From assembly GCA_016801885.1 (NCBI GenBank), contig CM028895.1:16512001-16576000 (forward strand): 64,000 bases of DNA, in the 5' to 3' direction. This document shows, piece by piece, positions 27,016 to 39,100 of this stretch. Each line of letters starts with the position of its first letter. Position 1 is the stretch's first letter. This stretch comes from Toxotes chatareus (taxonomy: Eukaryota; Chordata; Actinopteri; Toxotidae). Position numbers and translations under genes: made by a program. Under the pieces are notes generated by a model. That model did not search any database, was not told the DNA's origin, and saw only the letters and a program-made list of their open reading frames with translations.

Positions 27016-29664
27016 TTCTATTTTAGTAGAGAGGACGCAAAAAACCCCCTGCAACATAAGTAAGTTATGGCTAATAATAGTTTTCACTGAATTCTCAGAA
27101 GTGTAAATGTCTGTCTATCATATGTATTTTATTAAAATGTGTTTTTTCAGACTTTAACTTAGACATATCACCTACATGTTAACTGTGATGTAAAGACTTA
27201 CTGGCATCTTGGAAATAAATATATGTCACATAAAAGGTGCAATGCTTCATTAATGTAACTTATGGCGCCCAGATTCAATGTATAACCAACACTGACAGCT
27301 GTTTGGAGTATGTGATCAATTATTGTGTGTTGGAATGGTGCTTGTGCCCCGAGGCCACCGTCTCAGAATGTCACACTGCAGCTGAATTGTCAGAAATGTA
27401 GCAGACTGTCCTTGTCACTATTCACCACAGTATCCTTAGGAATTGTGTTCATCTTGCAATTACATGACGTTTTACAACCAATGCAGGAGAGTGAGTGTGT
27501 GGAGGTGGAGGTAATGAAAGGAGGAGTTGCATGTGTTACCATCATGCATGAAACTGAAATTTGCATTCCACCACAGACCTGCAGTTTATGCTTGCCTTTT
27601 CATTAATCACAACCACAATCTTTACCTAAACTTAACCATGGTTGCTATCTGTATTGCAGAAAGGGAGAACTTTGAAGAACACTGGCATCAGATTAAAAAA
27701 AAATAATAATGTAATTTGGGGCTTTACATAATTGTCTAATGTTGCCAGTTCCTGTCTAGTAATAGGGCTTCACTAGCACTGCCTGCATGTTTTAACATAC
27801 ATATAGACTAATCTGCTTGACCTTTTCCAGTATACCTTCTTTTAATAAACCACTAATTAAGTGTTCCACATTTAGTATCTAAGCCTGGGCCAATGAATAG
27901 ATACTTAGATGCAAAGATTTAGGCCTTTGAAAATTAACAGTCATGAGAGGTAAATCACTAGAGAAAAAGCCTAAGGTAGAAGGCTAGAAACTGGGACAAA
28001 CAGAGGAAAGTTCTGACAGACGTGAAAAATATACTGCTGACAGATTTAAAGACAAGCATCCAACATCATCTGGTGCTTCACTAGAATGATTACAAACTAG
28101 ATCACTTCTTACAAAATACTTCACCCTTATTTCTAACACAATCCAACCTACTTTCTTTTCAAAATCATTAATTGTTTGTTGGAATTTTAAATTAAACACC
28201 ATGAAAATTTATACTTTCCATCTTTTAGTCTCATCATTATCTCTGATAAATATAAAAATGAATGAAAAAAAAACTGAAAATACACGTAACAATCTCATCG
28301 AGCATGACAATAATTCCATAAGGCATTGTACTGCTGAAGGAAGAAGCTCGGATCAATACCGGTCAATGCAATGCATCAATAGTTTGTGCTGCTTCAGCAC
28401 AGAGGCAGGATGTACTTATAAGAGAGGACCTCTCAACCTTTAATACAACCTGTACCAGCCAAGTCATGGACTGACACTGATCTGCACTGTGGTGTAGCAG
28501 GTGCACTGTGGACCTCCGTTTTGGAGAGCACATTCAGAACATTTTCAATTACCAGACGTCATCTGTGCTGCAAGCCATATTTCACACAGAAACAAATCAG
28601 GTCATGTTCCTTTGAATCTCTGGTGATGTCCCTGTGTCATGAACACCCAGCTATCCTTTACGCATAAGTTATTAAAGTCTACAAATGGCTGCCTTTCAGC
28701 ACTTTGTGCTAAAAGGCTGTAATTAAAGGTTAAGGTTTACGTATCAGGAGAAGTGGTCAAAAGCCATTACATGATAACTGACACAGGACAAAAGTGAAAA
28801 ATGAAGATGATCACAGTGTCAGGAGGTTTTTTGGTAACCCAGATATATCATGAGAGTAGAGCAGGGGATAGTGGAGGATTTGTTTATCAGCCTCAGTTGT
28901 AAAAAATACTCCTCTGCCTTCTTCGAATGTAAAAGTATGCATGTGGAGAGGCATGGCCTTTTTTTTTTTGTTTTTCACCATTGTCAGAATAGAAAAGGAG
29001 CAGCAGAAAAAATGAGGCTTCCACTTGTTAAACCCTTAAACTTAAGTATGTCATTAACTGTAAACAGGATTTCAAAAGGGATGTAGATAAAAGGGTTTCT
29101 GACTGAACAAATTCCAAGCTTGAGAAGCAGTTCTGAATAAAAACTGCACAATATGGTATGTGAAAATTTGTAAAATTGTCATTGGATTTTTTTTTTTTTT
29201 TTTTTAGCTTAATTAGCTAACCAGCTACAGCCAATTAAACCTGCTTGGCAACAGTCATTTCAGCAAACAAAACTGAAGAAATGAGGAGCCTGCTTTTTTT
29301 CTGTTTCTGCCTAAAAGAACATTGTGTGAAAGGTGAAGCAACAATAATTAAGAGGGCTGGGATTAGCAAACAGTCAGTTTTCCTGATTTCATGTTTCCTC
29401 TTTGCTACAGCAACTCTGTGACATCCATACGGCCCCATATTCTGAGAGCATTCATTTTAATTCAAATACTAGATTATATATAAAGCTGTAGAGGCAAAAG
29501 GAATGTCCAGCCTAGTGTTCCCAGGATATCTACTCACTGAAGAAAAGTATTGATCCAGCTGGTATAAAGAATCTGTTGGTGTGGTCATAAGTATTGGCTT
29601 CACCTTAATTCACTTGTTGGGGAGGTATTTTCATGGTTTGACTGAAAGAACATCTGTCAGCCAA

Positions 29665-29702
29665 CACACACACACACAACACGGAGCCACACACACACAC
29701 AC
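29665..29702 (+). repeat. (CA)n imperfect repeat
   Basis: Two CA arrays separated by acggagc. Confidence 0.9.
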
Positions 29703-29810
29703 TCAGCCCCCTCACAGAAAGGCACAGGTTGTCTCCACCAAGAAAAAAAAAAATAAACACACCCAATACTAATCAAATGAATCAGTTTAAGTGCATTTCT
29801 GCTCTCCTAT

Positions 29811-29845
29811 TTATCAGCTGGCCCTGTCTAAACAGCAGCTGATAA
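29811..29845. promoter_or_regulatory. Inverted pair of overlapping E-box/GATA sites
   Basis: TTATCAGCTG (29811-29820) and its reverse complement CAGCTGATAA (29836-29845) are separated by 15 bp. Each arm overlaps an E-box (CAGCTG) with a GATA core (TGATAA). It sits in a non-repetitive stretch at about 29800-30230. Confidence 0.3.
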
Positions 29846-30325
29846 TGCTGTGCGGTGCACATTGAGGCAGAGGCTAGCATTGACACACTGCGGGCGCCCA
29901 TTTCACGCCTGCCCAGTTCAGGGGCTAATGAGTGCAGTTAGCATCTCACAAGTGGGCTAGCAGAGTAATCGAACATCATTAATTCCAGAGCGATTCATTT
30001 TGTAACCAAATCACTGATCAAAGTCCATTTGAGCTTGTTCTAATAGCTCTGATGGAAAAAAAAACAGATGCCCTGATGGCGGGGCCCCGCATCTCAGTAA
30101 ACAAATTATGTGGATTCCATATGTGTCTGCATCCTTGATTAAATGCAATGATTACATACAAATGTGCAGCCATGATATGGACACTATCGGGGTCCAAATG
30201 AGAGCCCTCTCCCACAATGTTTTTTGAGCATATTTCCCACAAGTTTAAAAAAAAAGAAAAAAAAAAAGACGTGGCATGTTTAGAACATAGTTTTCAGGAC
30301 TACACTGACCATCTGACCATCATAT

Positions 30326-30398
30326 TTAAAGGAATAGTCTGTGATAACTGATAACTAACTAATGCTGCAGTTGAACAAATAACAGACTATCCCTTTAA
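30326..30398. mobile_element. Mini-MITE hairpin, 73 bp
   Basis: The ends are ttaaaggaatagtctgt and acagactatccctttaa, inverted repeats matching at 16 of 17 positions. They flank about 39 bp that itself has short repeats (gataactgataactaactaa). It resembles an extreme internal-deletion product of the TTAAAGG-type family. Confidence 0.65.
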
Positions 30399-30861
30399 CA
30401 GACAACACTAGTTTCTCACGAAACATACAACAACTGAAAACAAGGTAAAACAAACAAAATATTGACACATTGATGTATTGTTGTCCATATAAATGCAGTC
30501 ATTCATACACAAGATGCAGTTACCTATAGTTAGTCCATTACTAAGATACTTACTGTGTATGCGCTCTACTAAATTCCATTGTAGTTTACATTTCACTTTC
30601 TTACCTGACCATCTGTATCTCCAGAGCATGTCCTTGTCTGTCCACTGCTTTCAGCACGTCTCTCCCTCTTCCTGTCTCTCTGTGTTGCCTGTATTGTGAC
30701 CAGATACCATTATTTTACCAGAGGAACAGTGACTGACCTTGATGATCATTTTAATTTGAATGCTCTGCTTGTATCACTAGTTTCATTTACTGCAATGTCA
30801 TCACATTGTTTAGCTAGCTCTACAGTAAGTGTATAAAGAACAGTGTAATATGTACAGTAGT

Positions 30862-31325
30862 CAGGGGTGGAAGAAGTATTCAGATCCTTTACTGACAAAA
30901 GTATCAATACAGAAAAGTAAAAATACTCAGTTTTGGTCTCTGACTGATTTATTATTATACATGACATGATTAGATGATTAATACTGAAGCATCAGTGTGT
31001 CAGCAGCATGTTACTGTTGTAGCTGCTGCAGGTGGAGCTGGTTTGAACTACTTCATTTACAGTTTCATAAACAGGGACACCTGTATCAACTCATAAACAT
31101 TTTAAACATGACCCTGACTACACACTGCTGTTTGTGAGAAGAGGAAAAGGAATATCATTGGCTTAATCTTTAAAAAAAAATCTTAATCACAAAAAAGTAA
31201 CTAGTAACGAAAGCTGCCAATTAATGTAGTGGAGTAGAAAGTACAATATTTCCCTCTGAAAAGTGGTGGAGTAGAAGTATAAATTAGCATAAAATGCAAA
31301 TACTCTTAGTTACTTTCCACCACTG
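30862..31325. mobile_element. hAT-type MITE with near-perfect 8-bp target duplication
   Basis: A 464-bp element begins caggggtggaagaagtattc and ends ttactttccaccactg, giving terminal inverted repeats of the form CAGNGGTGGAA. The internal sequence (gtggagtagaaagtacaata, ccctctgaaaagtggtggag) matches a non-autonomous family abundant in fish. Flanking octamers are ACAGTAGT (30854-30861) and ACATTAGT (31326-31333), 7 of 8 identical, as expected for a hAT insertion. It is non-coding. Confidence 0.8.
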
Positions 31326-32659
31326 ACATTAGTCAGTTACCTGACACCTTAACAATTCCCTTTATTTACTCAGCTAATGTTACCTGTTCAGGTGTAACGT
31401 GCTGCCTGTCGGTCCTTCTTTCTTCGTTTCTGAGTCGTTATTTTCTTCATATGTTCACCTCCACTGACTGACCGATCAAAGACCCGTTAAATAAAAAAAA
31501 AACAGAACAAAAGCACGCGCTAAAGCAGCTAACGAGTCGCACCTGCGACCTGACCGTGGGCGCAACCAAGTGTATGTTTGTGAGGGGGGAGTAACACGTT
31601 TCTCCCTATCAAACGGAAATTAATTGAAAATAAATAGGAAATGACAAGATACAGATCAGCTGATTCGTTAATAAAAGGACAGACATGTCTACTTTTTTAT
31701 ATTGGGATAACAGATTGGTATTACGTCAGTATTGGCGTGGACAAGACACCAAATAAAAAAAAGAATACGTTGTCGGGCCCAAGGTTATATATACAGTTAA
31801 ATATTATCTTCGTTTTGTGAATTAATGTATTAATCTCATGGATTATCATTATGTAATGATGTCCTATTTTCCAGTGCACACACTGGAATGCCAAAGTATT
31901 GCTCTAAAGGTTTCCCTATGTTATTTAACATGCATGTCCTACACACCAGATGTTATTTCTCAAATGAATATTTTGAAACGTGTTATTTACATTGATATTT
32001 GTTTTCTCACAGACTTTCTTCCTCATGGAATTATTACCATCAACTGTCTGTAGGTGGACTACTGGGACATGTATAATCTAAACACTTGTGGTAAAGAAAT
32101 GCACAGGATACCTTTAAAAGCTAAAACTGGGTACTATTTAAGTGTGGCGTCTCCATCAGGATAATTTGGATACTGGGTGTATGTCAAAACATCTCTGAAT
32201 GAAAGAGTTACAGCTCCTTTGATCCAAATTGAACCAAATGAGTTTTAAAAACAAAAAGCATAGCTGCTTCATTAGGCCAATTTAAGATGCCATTAAACAG
32301 AGACAGTGACAATGTATTATCTCTCCATCCTCCCAAGTTTGAGGAACAGATGGACAAGGCGGCATAACCACATTCATAAAAATCATTTTTACTGCAACCA
32401 GGACAGCAAAAGAAGAAGGCCATCACAGTTGCTAAATAGAAGCTTTGGCATAATAATCACAGACATGCAATTACACATGCCCTCAGAAGCAGCAGATTAA
32501 TATTAGAAGAATGCAGCCTTAACATTCTTGGGTCTTGTACAATGGCTGCATGTGTTTGTCCTAACCCCAGCCTCATGCATTTTCCAAGTGCATTGATGTG
32601 TATGTCGTGTTGCCTGCCTAAGATGACAGCGATGGCACAGTGCCCGAAGACCCTGCGCT

Positions 32660-32735
32660 GCATTCCAATGGCCATTAATTGAGTACCTGCCCGTCATCTC
32701 GTCCCTGATTGATGACATAATTAGAGACGGGCCTG
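32660..32735. promoter_or_regulatory. Candidate enhancer with PBX/homeodomain motifs
   Basis: Clustered motifs: ccattaattgag (32672-32683), tgattgatgaca resembling a PBX/HOX-MEIS site (32706-32717), then taattag (32718-32724). The surrounding 32500-32770 is non-repetitive and moderately GC-balanced, unlike nearby AT-rich decay. Conservation cannot be judged here. Confidence 0.25.
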
Positions 32736-33659
32736 TTTGATGGAGATGCCTGGCAAACTCCTCTGTCTGTTGGCCTTTGTGTGGATGTGAGGCCCAGGTC
32801 CCTGGAGCTTTGGTCTGTCACTAACCTTGCCTCAGCACAAGGAAGAGTATGCCTTCATGTGCCTGTGTGTGTGTCTCTGTGTGTGTGTGTACATGTGTGG
32901 ATAGCGCTCCCTGGTCCTGCTCGCCTTAACAATGAGCACAGCTTCAAGCTTGGGGAAGCTGATTAAATTAAAGTGCCTCACAGGCAATCATGCCAAGGTC
33001 AAAGAGACGCTGTGCAAACTGCTTTTGGCACCAACTTTCCTCGGTGTGTGGAGACGCTTATCAGCAGATGTGTGTGGTTTAGGCTCAGGAGTGGCTGAGC
33101 AGTCGTGGAAGGTGGAAAATTGAATTGTCACTGTTGATTTTGCTGCTTGCATATCAGGGAGAAAATGTACTTTCAACAATAGCACAATATGAGGTCCTGG
33201 TCTGTGCCTTGTACAACAAAGATCCCAAGTAGCCTGGGAGAATGGGATTGGCGCCCCCTTGTCTTTGTCACTGAGATTCAGTGAGATATGCTTTTTTTTT
33301 CTGAAGAGCAGTAATTCTTTTGATTACCATCTCAGCCATGTGTATGATCTTTATCACATCATTTACTATATTTAATGAATGCAGATGCTTCCGTACAGAG
33401 CACAAGGGGTTAACGAGTATTAATTGGTGTGGATCATATGCTATAGCCTACATAGTCTCCAGAACCACATTAAACAACAATGTGGGAATTTCATTTTCAA
33501 AACACCAAATGAGGCAAATTCTTTTGAAAGAATGTTGTGTCAGTTCCCCAGACTATTTGTATGTTTGTAGGATTTAAAGTAAAAAAGAAATATCTACAAA
33601 TTGATATAAATCAAAGATAGAATTCCAAATATTTTCATAAACTCAAACTCCAATTATTT

Positions 33660-34012
33660 ACTCTTTGTGGTTGGTATTTTTTTCCACAATAACAATTCAA
33701 TGTATTTCTCCAGTATACTTTCAGTAAACTTTTCTGTACAGTTGTTTTCATTCTTAATGGCGGGGTCCGTCTTTCCTGTGCTGGATTCAATCACCAGCCT
33801 ACATACGCACAAGGGATTGACAGGGAAAGATGCATGTATGAAATCCAGCTTTACTTTTTGTAATTTTATCTCATTGGTTACTCACTGTTTACTGTTTCCA
33901 AGTAAAGCCACTTGAGTCATTTTTCAGGACTTCACAAAGCCAACTCCAGAGCCACCGAAGACAGTATCATTAACTGATCTTGAAGTGTAAAATTAGTGGA
34001 GTGCCCCTTTAA
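33660..34012 (-). repeat. Interspersed repeat with TTAAAGGGGCACTCCAC terminus
   Basis: Read on the minus strand it opens ttaaaggggcactccactaa, tttacacttcaagatcag. It later contains the block gattgaatccagcacaggaa and ggaccccgccattaagaatg. The second block is shared with 14060-14200 and the terminus with 61334. It is probably a MITE family common in fish. The far end is not defined. Confidence 0.5.
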
Positions 34013-34199
34013 GGATAATAACTTTAATTACAAACATAAAACTGGCTAAGATAAGCATTTCCTCCTTTTAGAGTAAGTAGCAAGTTGAATGTGATCACCT
34101 GTGTGTAGTCAAAATGCAGGAGCAGATTTTCAGATAGATACATGTTCACCCATCTAGAAGGTCAACAACAACTGGTTAGTTTTATTGGCAAAACTTTAT

Positions 34200-35135
34200 G
34201 GGCTGAAACCGCATCACAGTGACAAAGGAACAGTCCGAACAAATCCTCAGCAAGTTAACAGAAAAGTACCAATCAGGTAAAGAGTGCAAGAAAATTCCTA
34301 AGATGATGAACATCTCTGAAAAGGGTCACTGAGGAAAAAATGGAAATAATATATCACAGCAGTAAATCTGCCTAGGTGAGGCCACCTTCACAAATTAAGT
34401 GTTTGTGTGAGAAGGACACTAGTTAGGGAGGCCACTGAAAGGTCTTATTCATCTTTGAAGGACCTATGAGGTTCGGTGATGACATTGGAGAGACTGTGTA
34501 TATAACAACTGTTGCCCGAGGTCTTCAGATAAGCACAATTGAAAAAACAAACAAAAAAAAAACTCATGACAGAAGGTTTATGGTCTGAGAAGACAACCAA
34601 TGGTACTAAATGCACTCTGAATGTTATGTTTCCGTCTCCACCATGAAGTCTGGTGGTGGCAGCATCATGCTATTGGGATGCTTCCCTGCAGCAGGCCCTG
34701 GGTGGCTTGTGTGGGAAAAGACTGGGTGAACTGAGCAAAATACAGGGAAATCATGTTCTGCAACTTCTGAGAAGATAAACAAAAAGCCAAAGCCACAGAT
34801 GAACAGTTTCAAAGCAACAAAGCTGATGTCCTGACGTAACTAAGTCAGGGTCCAGACCTCAGTCAAATCCAGAATTTGTGGCTGGACTTGAAAAACACTG
34901 TTCATTCATGTACCTCATGCAGCTTGACAGAGCATGAGCAGTTTGGCAAAGACAAACAGGGGAAATTTTCAGTGTCCAGACATGCAAACTGAGACAGCGT
35001 TACCCATACAGACTCAAGTCTGTGACTGCTGCCAGAAGGTGTCTCTTCTAAATACTGACACAAAGTCAGTGAATTATGCCATCAGTTGTTTAGTGTTTTA
35101 TCCTTGGTCTCAGATTAGATCAATGTATAGAGATT
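34200..35135 (+). pseudogene. Decayed Tc1/mariner-like transposase element
   Basis: Broken pieces of a Tc1-like transposase lie in order on the plus strand. An N-terminal helix-turn-helix-like piece is at about 34233-34330 (SGKECKKIPKMMNIS). The glycine-rich catalytic-core piece is at 34642-34734 (MKSGGGSIMLLGCF, near the conserved GGGS-M-WGCF motif). A C-terminal piece is at 34870-34990 (LWLDLKN, then EQFGKDKQGKF). Stops, frameshifts and an internal deletion around 34795-34845 separate them, so it is not functional. Clear terminal inverted repeats were not identified. Tc1-like elements are abundant in fish. Confidence 0.85.
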
Positions 35136-38100
35136 TCTCTTCAGTTTGAGTTTTTTTTTTTCTTCCTTTCATCAGAAAAAGCTTAATCACACACACTGTG
35201 AGTCAATAATGTAAACAGGGCTAGGACCAGAGTGGTGGCCAGGGGTGGCAGGAACCTCCCTCTGCAATCTGATTGCCCTAACCCCATCTGCCCCATCTGC
35301 CAGAGTCAGAGAGTGATAGGTAGATGGCTTATCAGTATCACGGGTGGATTGCTGAGCAGTCTTACCACATAAAGGGCCTCCTGACTAAAGTCACTACATA
35401 CATAGACATACATAAACATACATGTAAGGAAACGTTCAGGCCCATTAAACTACGTAACTATTAATAATGTACAGTTTATTATTGCTAAGAACCAGGCATT
35501 TAATTTCAATCTTAACACATCTGAACTCATTTTACAGATGTGCCCACTCTTCTTTAAAATCGTGCCCCAGACGTTTCTACACCCAGCCCTGACTGAAAAA
35601 AACCATAAAAACATGAGAAACTTATTTAATAGACAGTGTATATACAGCGCAGTGCTTATCAAAAGTAAGGTATTTAAATAACTGTAGGAATTCCTTCCAC
35701 TTCAGCAATAACACTTTACCATCTTCAAGCCACTCTAATAACAAGCCATTCCTCAGCTGCTTGGCACTTCCACAGAATAATTGAAGTGCTAAAGCGCTGG
35801 AGTACAGCTTGTTTACTTGTTCACAGGCAAACAACATCATCACCAAGTGTTAGACTAAACAGATGAGTGAGAAACAGAGACAGTGATGTTCCGAACGAAA
35901 CAATAAAGCATCGGCAGAGGATGGAGCTGAATGAGTGATGTCCAATCCGCAGCTGCTTATGCTCCTCAGTGGTTTTCAGGGATGTCTGTGGCTAATGACT
36001 CACCATTGGAGCTCCTCCACGTCCCATGGAGAGATTCAGATCTGCAGGCCAGGCTTGAACGCTATCAGATGGTTGTGTCTGAACACCAGTGGCGTCTGCA
36101 GCATATGCTTAATTGGCAGTTTGAGCCTCTGCTCTGCTGTCTGTGTTCCAAGTCATTAACATGTAATGTGCACTCCGGACCCGGGGCTCGTAAGAACCAT
36201 TCCTACTCGCCATAACATTTAAACAGCTTTGAGCCACACTTTCCCCAGCTGTGAGACAAAGGGCTTCTGCTTTTTGTCTCGAGTGTGCTCCTCTCTAGTC
36301 ACACTGTGTGAACTGTCACCACCTCTCCACAGCAGGCCCTTTTCTCGGCGCCTTCTCGTGGGATCTCACTCCCGCTCAGGCCGCGGCTGGCTTTTGTCTC
36401 TGCTACTTACAGTGAGAAAGGGAGAACAAGAGGGAGAGCAGGATAGTGAGAGTTGTTAACAGCTTGTTAAACATGTCTGTTTAATTCAACACCACTCTTA
36501 CCCCTCTGCTGATCTCAAATGCACCGTTCATCTTCTCTAATGCTAATGCACTCGGCTTTTATGGTCCAGATATAGAGAAAATCAATTCATAATGTCTCGC
36601 TTTTCTGCTCTGTGAGTGGATGTGTGAGACTCTAATGAGCTCCGAATTTAGACAGAAATGTTTGTTTGGGACTGCAAGAATTTGTTCCGTCTGGGAGAAA
36701 GCAGTACAGGTTCAGCGAGAAGACATGAAACTGCAAACGGAAGTTCAAGAGCATGAGACAGACACTTGAATTTTCAACAAGTCAAAAAATAGTGTCGAAA
36801 ACAAGAGTTTTAGGTTGTCAGCAGGTAGTAGGGGAGGTGGAGGAACAGTACATTTCCTGTTTCTTTCCTTCAGCCGAGGAGAGAACTAAAAGACTCTAAT
36901 CATTTTCCTGTGGTAAATACACTCACTGTATCCACCACACACATATACACATTTATTCCTCCTGTGCTATGATTCTCTTAAGACCATGTGAAGAGTTTAG
37001 AGCTTATTTGAATCTACTGCAAATTTCGAGAGCAGGAAAACAACAATTACACGACAGGAAATGAACAAAGCTAATATTCATACAGAATTTGCACTACTCT
37101 TGCCATGCAGTTAAAATGTGGGAATAATAATTTTCCACATGAACTTAAACCAGCTTGATTATAAATGTGGGAGTTAGGATTAAAAATGTGGCCACACATG
37201 TCAGCTAAGATGCAACATGAAATAATCAAGCTGAAATATGAATTTTCTTCACTTTTTGTGTAAAGAAATGTGAGCTATAAGTATGCTGCTGCTTCTACTG
37301 TGCATATTGTTCAATTTTTTAAAAGAGGATAAAAAAGTTTTTGGACATAACCTACGTGTGGAGACAATGTCAAAAATTCATGACTCACCAGCTTCCTACC
37401 AGGAGAGCGGAAGCTAGTTTCTTTTCTTTTTTTTCCAGGAAAAACTATATCTACATAATAAAAGGGATTACATTCACTAAGAAGCAGAAAGTTTTTGGGT
37501 ATGCACAGTGTATATTTCTATCAGTGTAGAAGTTGAAGATGATTTGCTTCCACATGGACGGTGGAATTTATTTAGCCTAACTTCCACTTGCAAATGTTAG
37601 GAATGATTCCCACAGTACTTCTCTAACCAGCTTTGGCTCCTCTCTTTATTCAGTCACCAGACTCACAAACTCACAGGTTCATGTAGAATCCTGTAACCAC
37701 AACATAAATACATTCACAACAGGGAGCAGCAAACACACAGAGTTTCAAAGTAATGTAGGAGTGCTTGAAACATTGATAGGACAAAGCAAAGGCTAACAAC
37801 AACTGTTGACAGCTGGTTAACTGCCTGTGTGTGTGGCTGTGGGAAATGAAGTGTTATAAGAAACTATTTTTAGTGCCCCTGACACAGATATTGCCTTTTA
37901 TCCAATCATGCATGCCAGTGTTGTCAGTCACAATTCACAGCCCATGGAGAACACTAATACTGCGACCTCTATCATGGCAGAAAAATAAATTATCTTTTTT
38001 CTTTGATACAGGTTGGATAGAATAAAAACACAAGTCAAAGAATTATCAGTGATATGTATACTAATTTCTTAGCAAAAATGAATTCTACTTTCAGTCTGCT

Positions 38101-38599
38101 GTAAATGAGTGCACATCAAAAGCTGCTTTCCAGCGTTACATCAGCTGGCCATGTTTGCCAGGCAACAAACAAACACTCAGCAGTCTTTCCATCACAAATG
38201 GGAGAATATGTTTTTGCTCATAAAAGCCCTGTTTGTGGGTCTGCAGCACCACAGACTTTACTTTCACTGACGGTCGTATTTATGACTTCAGCCCAAAGAA
38301 CGCAGCTGTGAACAAGGCATTCATGACTCAGAGAGACTTTTATGAGTCAGGACAGTCGTCACTCAGCCCTGATTTTGAAACAATAGAAGAGAAACAGAAA
38401 TCATGTAAACAAATAAAAGTTATGTTTACATTCATACTTTCGCAACACAGCTCATCGAGTGTATCCTCGAGGCTTCGAAAACATTTGGAAGGCGGATTTT
38501 TCAAAGACATTTTTATAAACAAAACAACCATGTGAACCCTCTGAGACAGATGCTTAAAACAATAAACTAAATATCCTCCAACCTGTAACTTTCTTTCTG

Positions 38600-39100
38600 A
38601 GAGTGATGGGGGCATGAACAGGTCCTGAAGACCTTTGATCAGCAAGCAGCTGGCTGCTGCTGGAGCTGGAGCTGACAGTCCCATGGGAAGATCTCCTGGA
38701 AGACGCCTTTGAAAGGAAGCTCTCCAAGTACTCAGGACTGGTCAGAGACTGTCAGCAGGCTGGACAGAGAGCGAGGCGTGGAGGTTGGATGCAGAGGATT
38801 TGCAAGCAGTTCTTTAGCCAGAGCCTTCAGCAATTTGAGCACTGAGGGAGAGAAGGAGAGGAGAGCCATCTGCAGTACCTCCAGTGTGGCAGAGAGGGCT
38901 TCACCATGCCTGTGGCTCAAAAGAGAACAGCCATGGAGGCAAGTAAGTGGTTAGCCAAAAGGATGCAAGGTGGAGTCTGATGAGCCCCAGCTGGGTCACC
39001 TGGAGGAGGCGGAAAGATCCAAAACACCCGACGGGTCCAGGTCCAGGCATCTGGAGATGTATGTGCACAGTCTTCAGATCAGAAAAAAAAGAAAGCTTTC
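38600..39100 (+). pseudogene. Retroelement ORF remnant
   Basis: Translated plus-strand segments resemble the C-terminal part of a fish non-LTR retroelement polyprotein. They include VPWEDLLEDAFERKLSKYSGL (38672-38734), VEVGCRGFASSSLARAFSNL (about 38780-38840) and AERASPCLWLKREQPW (38890-38937). The pieces fall in different frames around 38750, so the ORF is broken. Sequence after 38950 to about 39100 resembles the trailing region of the same element. I recognise the pattern from memory of fish retroelement proteins; the family name is not assigned. Confidence 0.55.

Larger units (their letters stand above)
21646..30325. other. Gene desert with few repeats
   Basis: The RTE-like copy at 24250-24474, the 15-bp tandem duplication near 27 kb, a T run at 29189-29206 and a CA array near 29.7 kb are the only features supported. 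The stretch 29800-30230 looks less decayed and could be regulatory. No coding exon is recognisable. Confidence 0.55.
31326..34199. other. Intergenic with candidate regulatory sequence
   Basis: Contains the motif cluster at 32660-32735, a short TG-rich tract near 32867-32897 and the repeat at 33660-34012. No coding sequence was recognised. Confidence 0.55.
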
